A stretch of 24,620 bases of DNA from the IMG/VR virus record IMGVR_UViG_3300044701_003128, positions 1 to 24,620 of that record, one strand, 5' to 3'. How positions within the stretch are numbered: the first letter of the stretch is position 1; every line of letters begins with the position of its first letter. Source of the stretch: a virus. The translations under genes and the position numbers were made by a program. Under the pieces are notes generated by a model. The model did no database searches and was not told where the DNA came from. It was given only the letters and a program-made list of their open reading frames with translations. Of this stretch, positions 1 to 8,159 are shown one piece after another.

Positions 1-3000
1 GCCCGAGCTCGGTGGTGACTTCTTCGACAGAAAGGGTCTGGTCCTGTTCGAGTTGGATGCGACGCTCGGCGATGCGGACTTCGGCGTCGATCAGCCGGCG
101 GCGACCGAAGTCCTCGTCGCTGCCGAAGGAGCGTGCCATATCGGCGGTGACGCGGACGGTCTCGCGTTGCAGCTCGAAGGGGAGAGCGTTTCTCTCCCGC
201 TGCATGGTTTGGACGGCCTCGGTGGCCTTCGTGAGCTGCAGATTTTCGCCGCGGAGTTTGTTTTCGCGCTCAAGGAGTGCAAGGAGCTGCACTTTGAACT
301 CAGGAAGTTCTTTTTCGATCTTGGCAGCTTCGCGCAGTGACTGCAGGTACAACTCCATCTGATCGGGGTTGTAAGCTTTGTCGCCTAGCTTCGATAGAGC
401 TTCTAGCGCTTGTTTGTTGCTGTTCAGCTCTAGGGTGAGGTTTTCAATGTTCTGTCCCGCCGTTTGCACTCGCTCAACAGCGCGGGTCAGTGGTACGAGT
501 TGATTGCGCAGGTTTACTTGCTGTTTGAGCTGCTCGTTGTACTTGGTTTCGCGCTCGAGGAGCTGCTTCTGGAGCTCGGCGTATTCGGCAGGGTTGAGGG
601 CCTTCTGGGCGCGCTCGCGGATCTCGGTGATCTCGCGTGCGCTGATTTCGAGCTGGGCCTGCATGTCGAGCTCAGCTTGCATCCGCTCGGGATCGAAGCC
701 AGCGCTCTTTTCGATGGCGGTGAGATAGCCGGCCAGGTTGATGCGGGCCTGCTTGATCTGGTTGTCGTAGTCCTCGATGGCGACCGTGGGGAAGGCGGCC
801 TTGGCGATCTCGTCGAAGGCGGCCTTCGTCTGAGCGTTGGTGAGGGCCTCCTGCAGGGCGCGGGACCGCTCGAGGGCGCTGGACAGGCGGCGGACGGCGT
901 CGGCGTACTTCTCGACGGCCGGGGCGCCAACAGCGTCGAGGGTGGGCGCCCTCGGGGGGAGGAGCGGTGCGGTCGGTGTTGAGGCTGTGGTGGTAGACGC
1001 GGCTGGAGCGGCACCACCGGTCGAAGCGCGGCTGTTGTCCGCCCCGTGCAGAAGGGAGTTGCCGGTGTCAAGGGATGTCGCTGACCATCCGCCGCCGCCG
1101 CGATCCCACTGAGGCGTACTGGTACGTGCAGGGACAAGAGTGCCGAGGGGGACCGCAATATCAATGGCGCCTTTGCTTTGACCGATACGCCGCCTACGAG
1201 TGGTGTCATGAGCAAGCTGCTCTTTACGCAGCGCCGCAATGAGCGCATTGTCGTCACGCATGTTCTTTACATCGATCTTAGCGTTACTAAGCTGAATGTA
1301 TGGGAGATTCTGAGTCTGCCAGTATTTGATAATGGCAAGAGCCTCGCGAATGACTGCTTCGCGGTTTGGTCCTCGGATGTCGAGATGTGGTCCGCTGCTT
1401 CTGCCGGAGCTGCCGACACGGAAGCCGTTGGTCACAGGGGTGGCAGCGCTCACACTCCCGGGAGTTGCAGGGGCCTCAGCTCGCGCGCGTGCTTCCTGTT
1501 CTGCCGATTGCCGCCGATAATCGGCGACTTCTTGTTCGTACTTAGCTCCGGCGCGCTTCAGCTCTTGGATCTTCTGTTCGTTGGCGAAGCGATAATCCTC
1601 GATCTGGCGCTGTAGATTGGCGCCTTCGATGATGAGCTGCTTCTTCTCGGCTTCGATGGCGAGCTCACCCCGCTCTCGGGTGCTGAGGTAGTTGTTGAGG
1701 GCCTCGAGGGCGGCGGCGGAGGCGCCTTCCTGGCCTTCGAGCATCTTCTTGTTGGCCTGCTCCATCTGGAAGATGCGGAGCTCGCCGGCAGCGCGGAAGA
1801 TTTCGACCTCCTTGGAGGCGAGCTGTTGGCGCAGCTGGAACAGGTCGGATTCCTGCTGGCGGCGGAGGCCGTTGATTTCCTTCTCGAGGTTGGTGCGGTC
1901 CTGGGCGGCGATGCGGATGTTGTTTTGAAGATTTTGCGCATCAGTTCGCGAATCGACCTTATTCAAGAAATCTTCGAGCTCTTTCTTCCTAGCGTTTAGC
2001 CCGCTTAAGATCTCTTTTTGTATTTCATCGAGCTTTCCTGATTCGGAGCCTGCTAAGGCGCTCCAAAATTCTCCCCAGCTCTGGATGCCTGGTTTGAGCT
2101 CGTAATTTATCTGATTTATCTTTTCGCGTACTTTTTCGAGTTCCTCAATGTATTGGCTGTACTGTTTATCAACTAATGCTCGCTCAAAGTCTCTAGCACG
2201 TATTGCAGCAGCAGACGCGTTCTCACCTACGTCTTTATATGTCGTTGCCAGTCTTTGTAGTGCGACCTCTACGCGACGTTCGCTCGCGATGCGATCTTGA
2301 GCTTCCTTCCAGGCTGAGAACCGCTCAATTATCAGGCTTATGCCTGCACTTACTGCAAACATGATAAGCTGAAACTTAATCATGCCTGCAATGAGTGTTA
2401 CAATACCGCCCCCAAGTCTGCCGGTCTGATTGTTTAGGCTTCCGATTTTAGAGCCTGCAAGTTGAGCTGCTTGCCCTACAACTCCGAGTTGAGTAGCGAT
2501 TGCTACTAACTCAGCTTTTAGCGATTGTAGAGCGACACTCGACGGTGTCCATGCACTTAACAGAGCTGCTCCCGCTGTTTGTACACTGACTAACAACGTT
2601 CCTATTCCAGCCACAATTCCACCTAGTATCCCTCGCAGCAAATTAAACTGTGTAATTACAAACTGAACACCTTTCTCCCATCCCTTTAGTACTAGAACTA
2701 ATGTCGTAGCACTTCGTATCAACGGCATAACACCGGTGCTTTCTAAAGCACCCATGATTGCTCGTATTTGTGTAAACTGTTGAACTACAGGCAGTTTCAG
2801 AAACTCACCCCATACCGCCAGAAAGCCACCCAAAGCATTTGCTGCTCGCAATAGTACGGGTGACAGTGCTTCAATAGCACCAACAACCGATTTAAGCTGT
2901 TCTATCTTTAGGCTCAACAAACCTAATGCTAAATTAGCCAATCCTTTTGTAATCGACGCAAACGCCGCCGATATACGTTCAACTAATGTGGCGATCTGCA

Positions 3001-4294
3001 GGTAGACACTCGAAATGGCGCTATTGATTTTTGTAGTTACGTTTCTAATAGCTCCGTCAACTTGAGTAAGAGTCTCCGTACTTCTACTTTCGTTATTTCG
3101 ACTTACACCACTTGCTCTTGTTATCAATCCTGCGGCAGTCTGTACGGTCGTGCCAATTGAGCGGCCCGCCAACTCTGCAATATCAAAAACCTGAGTTCGT
3201 ATCTTAAACAAAAACTCAAATATTTTGGTCAAGCCATCTAGCATCGGGTCTAACAGACCTTTCCCGAAGTTCTGATTTATAAGCTCTGACAGATCTTTAA
3301 TATTTGAGACTACACCTGCAAAGCCCTCAGCTGCGATGCGTTGACCTGCAACCGCAGCTGCTAACCTCTCCTCCAAAAACTTTACGACACCTCCAGCTTG
3401 ACCTTTTGCTTTTGCGATGTCTTGGTTTGTGATTCCAAGAGCTTTAGCTAAGTATGAGTCAGTAGTTATGTCAGCACGCAAAATTGATCCAATTTCTTGA
3501 CGTGCCTGGTACAAAGGGATTCCAAATGTGCCCAGAGCTGCTGAGAAGTTTATTGCAAGGTCTTCAGCCTCTTTTAGACCACCACCTATCTGACCTACTT
3601 GACTGGCGACAATACCGAAGACCTCGATGACTTCATTTGAAGTAACACCAGCCAGTGCGATCGAGCGCTCTCGGATGCTGTCAATGTTTTTCCGAACTTC
3701 TCCGGTTAGTGTAACGATCTTCTCGTAGGGATCTGTAACCTCTTTGCCGTTTCGAAATACTTTACTTGTTGATGCTAGTGTTGTTTGTGTTTTGAGAATT
3801 GTCTCACGAAGCTTTATTTCACGACCTACGGTCTCGTTAAACAGTCCACTAAACGCCTGTTGCGTTGCCTGAGCAGCTTCATTGACAACATACAGTGCAA
3901 ACGCGATCTTTGTTAGGCGTGAAACAAGAGACGAGGCCGCTTCACCGGCTACTTGTAATGAACCTTTAATAACATCACCAGCGTCACCAATACTGTTTTT
4001 AGTTTCATTGGCAGCCTGAGCAACGTTTTTGAGCTGAGAGCCCATTTCGTTTATTTGCTGGACAGGCGTCCCTGGAATCTGCCCAGCAACTCGATAAAAC
4101 TGTTGGATTGTATTTGCTGCTGAACCTATATCTTTCTGTAGATCGGTGAAGTTCTTATGAATTGCACTGTAATTTGGGAATTCAATGTTAATGGTCCGAG
4201 GTTTAGTGGCCTCAGTCGCAGTCTTGTCAACTTCACGAAGCTGCTTTTCAGCTTCTTGCGTTTCGGCAGTGACTTTTACTTTGAAATCTGACAC
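1..4294 (-). CDS. Tail tape measure protein (C-terminus beyond the left edge)
   Basis: The frame is open without a stop from a GTG at 4294 (first start after an in-frame TGA) to base 1, giving about 1431 residues with the end missing. The family sets tail length and is ejected ahead of the DNA. Visible parts: a helical N-terminal half, a hydrophobic Ala/Gly/Ile/Leu-rich middle (about residues 400-640) with several possible membrane segments, and charged coiled-coil stretches (about 650-930 and from 1110 on) rich in Glu, Gln and Arg. Between them, about residues 957-1090, lies a peptidase M23-like segment with its two halves in swapped order (GPHLDIR near H970, then IDIAVPLGT near D1045). It lies directly downstream of the frameshifted chaperone pair, the usual position. 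The first two thirds are clearly more AT-rich than the last third. Role is secure from length and position; the peptidase segment is inference. Confidence 0.9.
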   Translation of the reverse strand, partial: MSDFKVKVTAETQEAEKQLREVDKTATEATKPRTINIEFPNYSAIHKNFTDLQKDIGSAANTIQQFYRVAGQIPGTPVQQINEMGSQLKNVAQAANETKNSIGDAGDVIKGSLQVAGEAASSLVSRLTKIAFALYVVNEAAQATQQAFSGLFNETVGREIKLRETILKTQTTLASTSKVFRNGKEVTDPYEKIVTLTGEVRKNIDSIRERSIALAGVTSNEVIEVFGIVASQVGQIGGGLKEAEDLAINFSAALGTFGIPLYQARQEIGSILRADITTDSYLAKALGITNQDIAKAKGQAGGVVKFLEERLAAAVAGQRIAAEGFAGVVSNIKDLSELINQNFGKGLLDPMLDGLTKIFEFLFKIRTQVFDIAELAGRSIGTTVQTAAGLITRASGVSRNNESRSTETLTQVDGAIRNVTTKINSAISSVYLQIATLVERISAAFASITKGLANLALGLLSLKIEQLKSVVGAIEALSPVLLRAANALGGFLAVWGEFLKLPVVQQFTQIRAIMGALESTGVMPLIRSATTLVLVLKGWEKGVQFVITQFNLLRGILGGIVAGIGTLLVSVQTAGAALLSAWTPSSVALQSLKAELVAIATQLGVVGQAAQLAGSKIGSLNNQTGRLGGGIVTLIAGMIKFQLIMFAVSAGISLIIERFSAWKEAQDRIASERRVEVALQRLATTYKDVGENASAAAIRARDFERALVDKQYSQYIEELEKVREKINQINYELKPGIQSWGEFWSALAGSESGKLDEIQKEILSGLNARKKELEDFLNKVDSRTDAQNLQNNIRIAAQDRTNLEKEINGLRRQQESDLFQLRQQLASKEVEIFRAAGELRIFQMEQANKKMLEGQEGASAAALEALNNYLSTRERGELAIEAEKKQLIIEGANLQRQIEDYRFANEQKIQELKRAGAKYEQEVADYRRQSAEQEARARAEAPATPGSVSAATPVTNGFRVGSSGRSSGPHLDIRGPNREAVIREALAIIKYWQTQNLPYIQLSNAKIDVKNMRDDNALIAALRKEQLAHDTTRRRRIGQSKGAIDIAVPLGTLVPARTSTPQWDRGGGGWSATSLDTGNSLLHGADNSRASTGGAAPAASTTTASTPTAPLLPPRAPTLDAVGAPAVEKYADAVRRLSSALERSRALQEALTNAQTKAAFDEIAKAAFPTVAIEDYDNQIKQARINLAGYLTAIEKSAGFDPERMQAELDMQAQLEISAREITEIRERAQKALNPAEYAELQKQLLERETKYNEQLKQQVNLRNQLVPLTRAVERVQTAGQNIENLTLELNSNKQALEALSKLGDKAYNPDQMELYLQSLREAAKIEKELPEFKVQLLALLERENKLRGENLQLTKATEAVQTMQRERNALPFELQRETVRVTADMARSFGSDEDFGRRRLIDAEVRIAERRIQLEQDQTLSVEEVTTELG

Positions 4295-4321
4295 GTCTCA
4301 GATCACGGTGCTTGTTCAATA

Positions 4322-5304
4322 CTACGCAGGTTGCTCTGGCAAGGTCGTGAGTGCAGCAAATACGTGAATTGGGATCTGCCCTTTTTTGAGCAGCTTTGCG
4401 AGAATCGTTTTAGTAGCTGGATCGAGCTGTTGTTTTTTCTCTCCTTCAGGCTGCCAGTCAGGGAACGGTAAGAACTGCTGTGGCTTCGTTGTTGGTCCAG
4501 CTCCGCGGCTTTGTGAAAAACTGTGCGCGGCTTGAATCACGACTTGAGTCAATTGCGCTGTGGTAACTGAAGCGATGTTTGCAGCAGCTTTTTCGTAGTC
4601 GTCGATCTGACGAAGCACCCACCGAATTACCGCGATAGGTGTGCGAAGGAAACGCTCTCGGGGGAAGTCAGAACCGAGTTGAGACATGCGGATGCGTACG
4701 TAGATGCTCTCCCAATCGGTTTCTGAGGTCTGGAGATACTGCTCGACCTCCCTTAGGGTCTCTTCCGGCGTGGGGTCGGCGTTTCTTCGCCCTCGGGGGC
4801 GTTTCCCACTTCATCTCCGGCCGGCCAGCCATCGCGCTCCCAGAGGATCAGGTTGAAGACCTCGTCGAGCAACTTGCCTGGCATCTTCTCGGTGTCGCTC
4901 TCTGTCCAGTCGTCCGTGGGTTTCCAGTTCTCTTCGCCCGGTAGTTTGACTTCACCACGGAACTGCATGAAGAGTGTTACAAAACTGACGCGCTGCTCAA
5001 CTGCATTAACTCCTTGATCTTGTAGTGCTTCAAGTTCGTCAGTGTAGTCATACAACAGCTCTTCATTTTCAGTCTGACTGGCGTTGCTGAGAAGATCAAC
5101 GGCTTCTTTAGTTGTTATTCCTTTGTCTTTAGCGATCCGTTGAGCGAGCTTGATGGAGCGAAATACCGATTTAGACTGTTTGCGGGTCAGCTGCTCGATC
5201 TTTCGTGATTCACCGGGGACGAGATCGTGGTAAATCGGAAAGCGAAACGGTCCGATCTCGTGGTACTCCTCAGGGGCGAAGAGAAGGGAAGCGTACTTGC
5301 TCAT
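4322..5304 (-). CDS. Tail assembly chaperone fusion (G-T type, by -1 frameshift)
   Basis: This is the predicted long product: the first 168 codons of the upstream chaperone are read to the GGGAAAC heptamer at 4801-4807, then ribosomes slip back one base and continue to the TAG at 4322, giving about 327 residues. The T frame is closed by a TGA at 4811-4813 just upstream of the heptamer and has no convincing ribosome binding site of its own. The first Met in the T frame (4687) leaves an unexplained in-frame upstream stretch (ETLREVEQYLQTSETDWESI) that reads like real protein. In lambda-type phages the G and G-T products coat the tape measure and recruit tail tube subunits. Gene order, overlap geometry and slip site all fit; expression of the fusion is inferred. 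Confidence 0.8.
4753..5304 (-). CDS. Tail assembly chaperone, short form (G type)
   Basis: This 183-residue, mostly helical, acidic protein begins MSKYASLLFAPEEY and ends in a basic tail (PTPRRKRP). The ATG at 5304 is chosen because the longer reading (ATG at 5334) overlaps the previous gene by 65 bases, against 35 here. Position between the major tail protein and the tape measure, the overlapping downstream frame and the in-frame GGGAAAC site identify it as the unshifted chaperone. It would act in the cytoplasm during tail assembly and is not expected in the finished virion. No diagnostic sequence motif was recognised, so the assignment rests on context. Confidence 0.78.
   Translation of the reverse strand: MSKYASLLFAPEEYHEIGPFRFPIYHDLVPGESRKIEQLTRKQSKSVFRSIKLAQRIAKDKGITTKEAVDLLSNASQTENEELLYDYTDELEALQDQGVNAVEQRVSFVTLFMQFRGEVKLPGEENWKPTDDWTESDTEKMPGKLLDEVFNLILWERDGWPAGDEVGNAPEGEETPTPRRKRP
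4801..4807 (-). promoter_or_regulatory. Programmed -1 ribosomal frameshift slip site GGGAAAC
   Basis: On the minus strand the heptamer reads G GGA AAC in the frame of the upstream chaperone, matching the X XXY YYZ rule and differing only in the last base from the lambda G/T site GGGAAAG. A stop in the minus-one frame lies only 4 bases upstream (TGA, 4811-4813), and the zero frame ends 46 bases downstream (TAA, 4753-4755), so the usable window is short and this is the best site in it. Slippage would put ribosomes straight into the T frame. Confidence 0.82.
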
Positions 5305-5530
5305 TGCGGATAGGTAGCTCGACTTGCCATGCACGGAAAGCGTCCGGCTGGTTTACGAGCTCGAAGGGCAGTTCAACCTGAATACTAGCCTCGCCATACG
5401 CTAGGCGTATAGACTGGCTCTGGATCAGGGGTTCGAGGTAGAGGGCTCCGCAGTGGAGCGTGGAGCCTTCTTCTCGGCAGTTGATCGCAAAGACAGTGTT
5501 GATGGGATCAATAAGTAAGTCGTGGTTCAT
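5270..5530 (-). CDS. Small protein between tail tube and chaperone genes, unknown function
   Basis: An 86-residue reading frame, MNHDLLIDPINTVFAINCRE to VRFPSLRP, with alternating hydrophobic residues suggesting a small beta-rich fold. It begins 10 bases after the minus-strand terminator behind the major tail protein gene, so it is the first gene past that terminator, and its end overlaps the start of the short chaperone by 35 bases, suggesting translational coupling. No family was recognised. A minor tail or tail-tube accessory role is possible from position only. Confidence 0.6.
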   Translation of the reverse strand: MNHDLLIDPINTVFAINCREEGSTLHCGALYLEPLIQSQSIRLAYGEASIQVELPFELVNQPDAFRAWQVELPIRNEQVRFPSLRP

Positions 5531-5539
5531 GGCTGCAAT

Positions 5540-5563
5540 AAAAAAGGCCCCTGTTAAGGGGCC
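5540..5563 (-). terminator. Rho-independent terminator after the major tail protein gene
   Basis: Read on the minus strand the sequence is GGCCCC, loop TTAACA, GGGGCC, then six T: a perfect 6-bp GC stem with a U-tract. It lies 24 bases past the stop of the major tail protein gene. This would lower transcription of the chaperones and tape measure relative to the abundant capsid and tail tube proteins. Confidence 0.88.
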
Positions 5564-5587
5564 GGGTCTGCCGTACTCAGGGGAAGA

Positions 5588-6592
5588 TTAGGCGGTGCGG
5601 AAGGTGCGGGTGAAGCCCTGGATGGGGCGCTTGACGCCGGAGGCAGAGGCGGCGCCGTTGGCATCGACGGCCTGGACGATGGCGCCGTCGGCGACGCGCA
5701 GGCGGTAGATGGTGGCGGCATCGAGATCGGCGGCCGGGTTGATGGTGACCACGTTGCTGGCCAGGGTGACCGTGGCCGGCACCTTGACGCCGGACGAGGC
5801 GACTTCGAGGCTGAAGCCGGAGCCGTCGGTCTGACCCAGGGAGAGCTGGGTGAGGGCCACCGTGCCGTTGCTCGTGTAGGTGACAGTGAGGTTGTCGCCA
5901 ACGACCACGGCGGTGGCGTTGTCCGTAGGCACCGTGGCGGCCTGGCGGGTGCCGGCGGTCAGGAACAGGAGGCTGGACTGGACACCACCGAAGGTGATGG
6001 CCGAGGCACCGGCGTCGTAGCGGCCGAAAACCGGACGAGCCCGGGACATCAGGTCGAAGGTGATCTCGGTCAGGCCCTGAGCATTCATCTGCTCCTGGTA
6101 GTTCTGAATGACAGCGTTGAAGCCTGTGAAATCGTAGATGTAATTGCCGGTGGCGCCGTTGCTACGACCGAGCTCTTTGAGAAACTCGATGTAGATCTCA
6201 TAGTCCTTGTTGTAGCGAGCGCGCTGGATAAGCTCGAAACCCTCGTCGTAATTGCCTTGGAAGACAGGGCAATTCTGGCCTGCAGGAATTTCGGCGTCCT
6301 TCAGGAAGTAGGCGGTCACCGAGGCCTGAACCGAAGCTCCGGTGATCACCGAGTCCATCCAGCCGTCGTCGCCAAGCAGACGGAAGTCCTGGTTCTGGTC
6401 GTTGATACGGAAGCTCGCCTGGGTGATGCCTTGCATCTCAACGTAGCTGCTGCCTGGGTCGAGGGTGGGCAGTGTGATCGCACCGGCGTTGTCGCGGGTG
6501 GCGAAATAGCGGCAGGGAGGGGTCAGGTCCACAGCCCGGACGATCGTCCGATGGGACTTGTGGAACGAGAGCCCGATGGCATAGTCGGCCAT
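5588..6592 (-). CDS. Major tail (tube) protein with C-terminal Ig-like domain
   Basis: 334 residues. The N-terminal part (about 1-215) begins MADYAIGLSFHKS and has the beta-rich, Gly/Asp/Tyr-rich make-up of tail tube subunits. The C-terminal part (about 220-334) reads like a bacterial Ig-like domain of the SbsA/Big_5 type: VVVGDNLTVTYTSNG, repeated short beta strands, ATIYRLRVADGAIVQ and a final FTRTFRTA. Such add-on domains usually decorate the outside of the tail tube and may aid weak binding to cell surfaces. The start is supported by AAGGAG 9 bases upstream of ATG. A strong terminator follows the gene, as expected for a highly expressed structural protein. Confidence 0.82.
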   Translation of the reverse strand: MADYAIGLSFHKSHRTIVRAVDLTPPCRYFATRDNAGAITLPTLDPGSSYVEMQGITQASFRINDQNQDFRLLGDDGWMDSVITGASVQASVTAYFLKDAEIPAGQNCPVFQGNYDEGFELIQRARYNKDYEIYIEFLKELGRSNGATGNYIYDFTGFNAVIQNYQEQMNAQGLTEITFDLMSRARPVFGRYDAGASAITFGGVQSSLLFLTAGTRQAATVPTDNATAVVVGDNLTVTYTSNGTVALTQLSLGQTDGSGFSLEVASSGVKVPATVTLASNVVTINPAADLDAATIYRLRVADGAIVQAVDANGAASASGVKRPIQGFTRTFRTA

Positions 6593-6605
6593 GGTGATGA
6601 CTCCT

Positions 6606-7079
6606 TCAGGGGATCGGGGGGTTGATGGTGGGTCCGAGGATGGACACCGTGAGGGACTCGAAAGTCACCTCAGTGCGGCGCATGTAGACCGCACGGTCTC
6701 GGGGGAAAGCTCGGGCGATGCGGCGGCGGATGTCGAGCATCGAAACCGGCATCGTGGTGCCTTCCTTGGTGCCATAGTTCGTGAAACGAACGGGCCATGT
6801 CTCCATGGAAATCACGCATCCCACTGAAGGGGAATCAGGGATTTCTGGAACGTCGTCAATCGTGCATTCGATGCCTGTGATGTTCCAGTTGGACGGGACC
6901 ATGTCTTTGCCGACGACAAAGACAGCAGGAATGCGCGTTTTATTAGGTAGAGTGTAATAGCCTGGCCACTGGGTGTAGGGCTTGAGGGTGGAGCCGTCAG
7001 CCTCGAACAGGTCGAGGATGTGGCGCTCAAGCGTGCTGCGCAGAGCGGTGACCGGAGGGCAGGCCGTTGAGATCGTCAT
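6606..7079 (-). CDS. Tail terminator / tail completion-like protein
   Basis: A 157-residue protein, MTISTACPPVTALRSTLERH to GPTINPPIP. The ATG at 7079 is used because it overlaps the stop of the previous gene in an ATGA arrangement; the longer open frame upstream only shadows that gene. It lies directly before the major tail protein gene, where tail terminator or head-tail joining proteins are normally encoded. Alternating strands (VFVVGKDMVPSNW, CVISMETWPVRF, TVSILGPTI) fit the small alpha/beta fold of that group. No diagnostic motif was recognised, so function is by position. Confidence 0.68.
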   Translation of the reverse strand: MTISTACPPVTALRSTLERHILDLFEADGSTLKPYTQWPGYYTLPNKTRIPAVFVVGKDMVPSNWNITGIECTIDDVPEIPDSPSVGCVISMETWPVRFTNYGTKEGTTMPVSMLDIRRRIARAFPRDRAVYMRRTEVTFESLTVSILGPTINPPIP

Positions 7080-7450
7080 CGCTGCGCCTCCAGAGCGGTG
7101 CGCAGGAACTGGCCGAACTTGGCGGGGGCCTCCTCGAGGGGGGCTTTCGTCCAGGGGCGGCCGGGGAACCGGAGTCCGGTGTCGGAAACTCCGCCCTCGT
7201 GGACCTGAGCGGCGTACTCGGTGGGCCAGGTGAAGGTGACGCTGCCGTCGCTGTTGACGACGCGTGTCTGGCTGGCCCTGAGGCGGCCGGTGTCCACGAT
7301 GTCGCGAACCTGCGGAGGCGTTGGATACTTCCACTTCACAGCGGAGATTTCCTCTGTGAAACGTGCGTCGAGCCAAGTACCAAGTTGCTTGGTGGCTTGA
7401 GCTACGGCTTGATCCAGCGCTTTGTTGAGGTCACCTTTGCGTTGGGCCAT
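7076..7450 (-). CDS. HK97 gp10-like head-tail / tail completion protein
   Basis: 124 residues, starting MAQRKGDLNKALDQAV. A long amphipathic N-terminal helix is followed by DIVDTGRLRASQ, then YAAQVHEGG and PGRPW, the order seen in HK97 gp10-like proteins (helix, 'D-T-G-x-L-R-x-S' strand, 'YA-x-x-V-H-x-G', C-terminal PxRPF/W-type motif). These proteins sit at the head-tail interface and help complete the neck. Start and stop overlap both neighbours by a few bases, typical of a coupled phage operon. Confidence 0.72.
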   Translation of the reverse strand: MAQRKGDLNKALDQAVAQATKQLGTWLDARFTEEISAVKWKYPTPPQVRDIVDTGRLRASQTRVVNSDGSVTFTWPTEYAAQVHEGGVSDTGLRFPGRPWTKAPLEEAPAKFGQFLRTALEAQR

Positions 7451-7848
7451 CAGGCAGGCCCTCCGACGACACGGAAGGTGCCTTCGATCTCCTGGCGGAG
7501 GTCGCGGCGGTGAGCGGCGTCCATCGAGAGGTTGAAGACCAGCTCGAATCGGCCGCGGTAGCCGTTGACAGTGGCCTCGGCCTGGGAACCGTTGGTGATC
7601 CGCGGGTCCAGGGTGGCTGGACTGAGCAGCCGCCCCTTGCAGGCGTAGGTCGTGGAGTCAGCTCCGGCCTCGGGGCGCCAGTTGGGGGCCTGGAGTGTGA
7701 GGGTCGCGAGGTATTCGACGACCTCGGGGGTCTGGACGACGTTGCCTGTGGCCGGGTCCACGCTCGTTGCGCTGCCGCCGACCGCGAACGCCAGTTCGGC
7801 GTTGCCCCAGGGGGCGTAGCGGGCGATGGTGGCAGGCGAGATGGGCAT
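7450..7848 (-). CDS. Head-tail connector region protein, unknown family
   Basis: 132 residues from MPISPATIARYAPWGNAEL to TFRVVGGPA. The ATG at 7848 lies 2 bases after the stop of the DUF4054 gene, so the longer open frame reaching 8043 is rejected as shadow. The sequence has a beta-rich core (VVEYLATLTLQAP, TVNGYRGRFELVFNLSMD). Position between DUF4054 and gp10-like proteins suggests a head-completion or stopper protein. I recognise no family signature. Confidence 0.7.
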   Translation of the reverse strand: MPISPATIARYAPWGNAELAFAVGGSATSVDPATGNVVQTPEVVEYLATLTLQAPNWRPEAGADSTTYACKGRLLSPATLDPRITNGSQAEATVNGYRGRFELVFNLSMDAAHRRDLRQEIEGTFRVVGGPA

Positions 7849-7850
7849 AG

Positions 7851-8159
7851 TCAGAAGGCGAAGCCGCAGAGGGGGCGACTGTCGAGCAGTCGCTTGTACT
7901 CCTGGCCGTAGAGGGTGGCGTCGAGCCGGTTGCCGGTGGGCACGCCGGAGGTGGCGCCGACCTGATTGCCGATTTGCATGGTCCGCATCGCGAGGAGGTG
8001 GGCCGCCATGTAGCTGACGGCCTCGGGGTGGACATCTCCCCACTGGAGCGCTGGGATGAAGCGGCCCGCCTCCGCCAGGGCCTCGTCCACCACCGAGATC
8101 GACTGTTCGCCGAACTCGGGGAAGCGAGCGAGGAAATCTGACGTGGTGGGCGCGGTCAT
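7851..8159 (-). CDS. DUF4054-like head-tail adaptor protein
   Basis: 102 residues. It begins TTSDFLARFPEFGE, continues with a helix ending in PALQWGD, then a helix with YMAAHLLAMR. The order 'F..RFPEF', 'W' and 'A-A-H-L-L' is characteristic of DUF4054, a small helical adaptor of the gp6-like group that binds the portal ring. The gene overlaps the previous stop by 4 bases. Function is known for the family; the assignment rests on motif order and position just after the capsid genes. Confidence 0.75.
   Translation of the reverse strand: MTAPTTSDFLARFPEFGEQSISVVDEALAEAGRFIPALQWGDVHPEAVSYMAAHLLAMRTMQIGNQVGATSGVPTGNRLDATLYGQEYKRLLDSRPLCGFAF

Noticed and set aside
4322-4687. Independent 121-residue gene
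   Set aside because: No convincing ribosome binding site, and protein-like sequence continues in frame upstream to the slip site; treated as the T part of a frameshift fusion.
7450-8043. Longer start of the connector protein at 8043
   Set aside because: The extra N-terminal part is an Arg/Pro-rich alternate reading of the DUF4054 gene; ATG 7848 follows that gene's stop directly.
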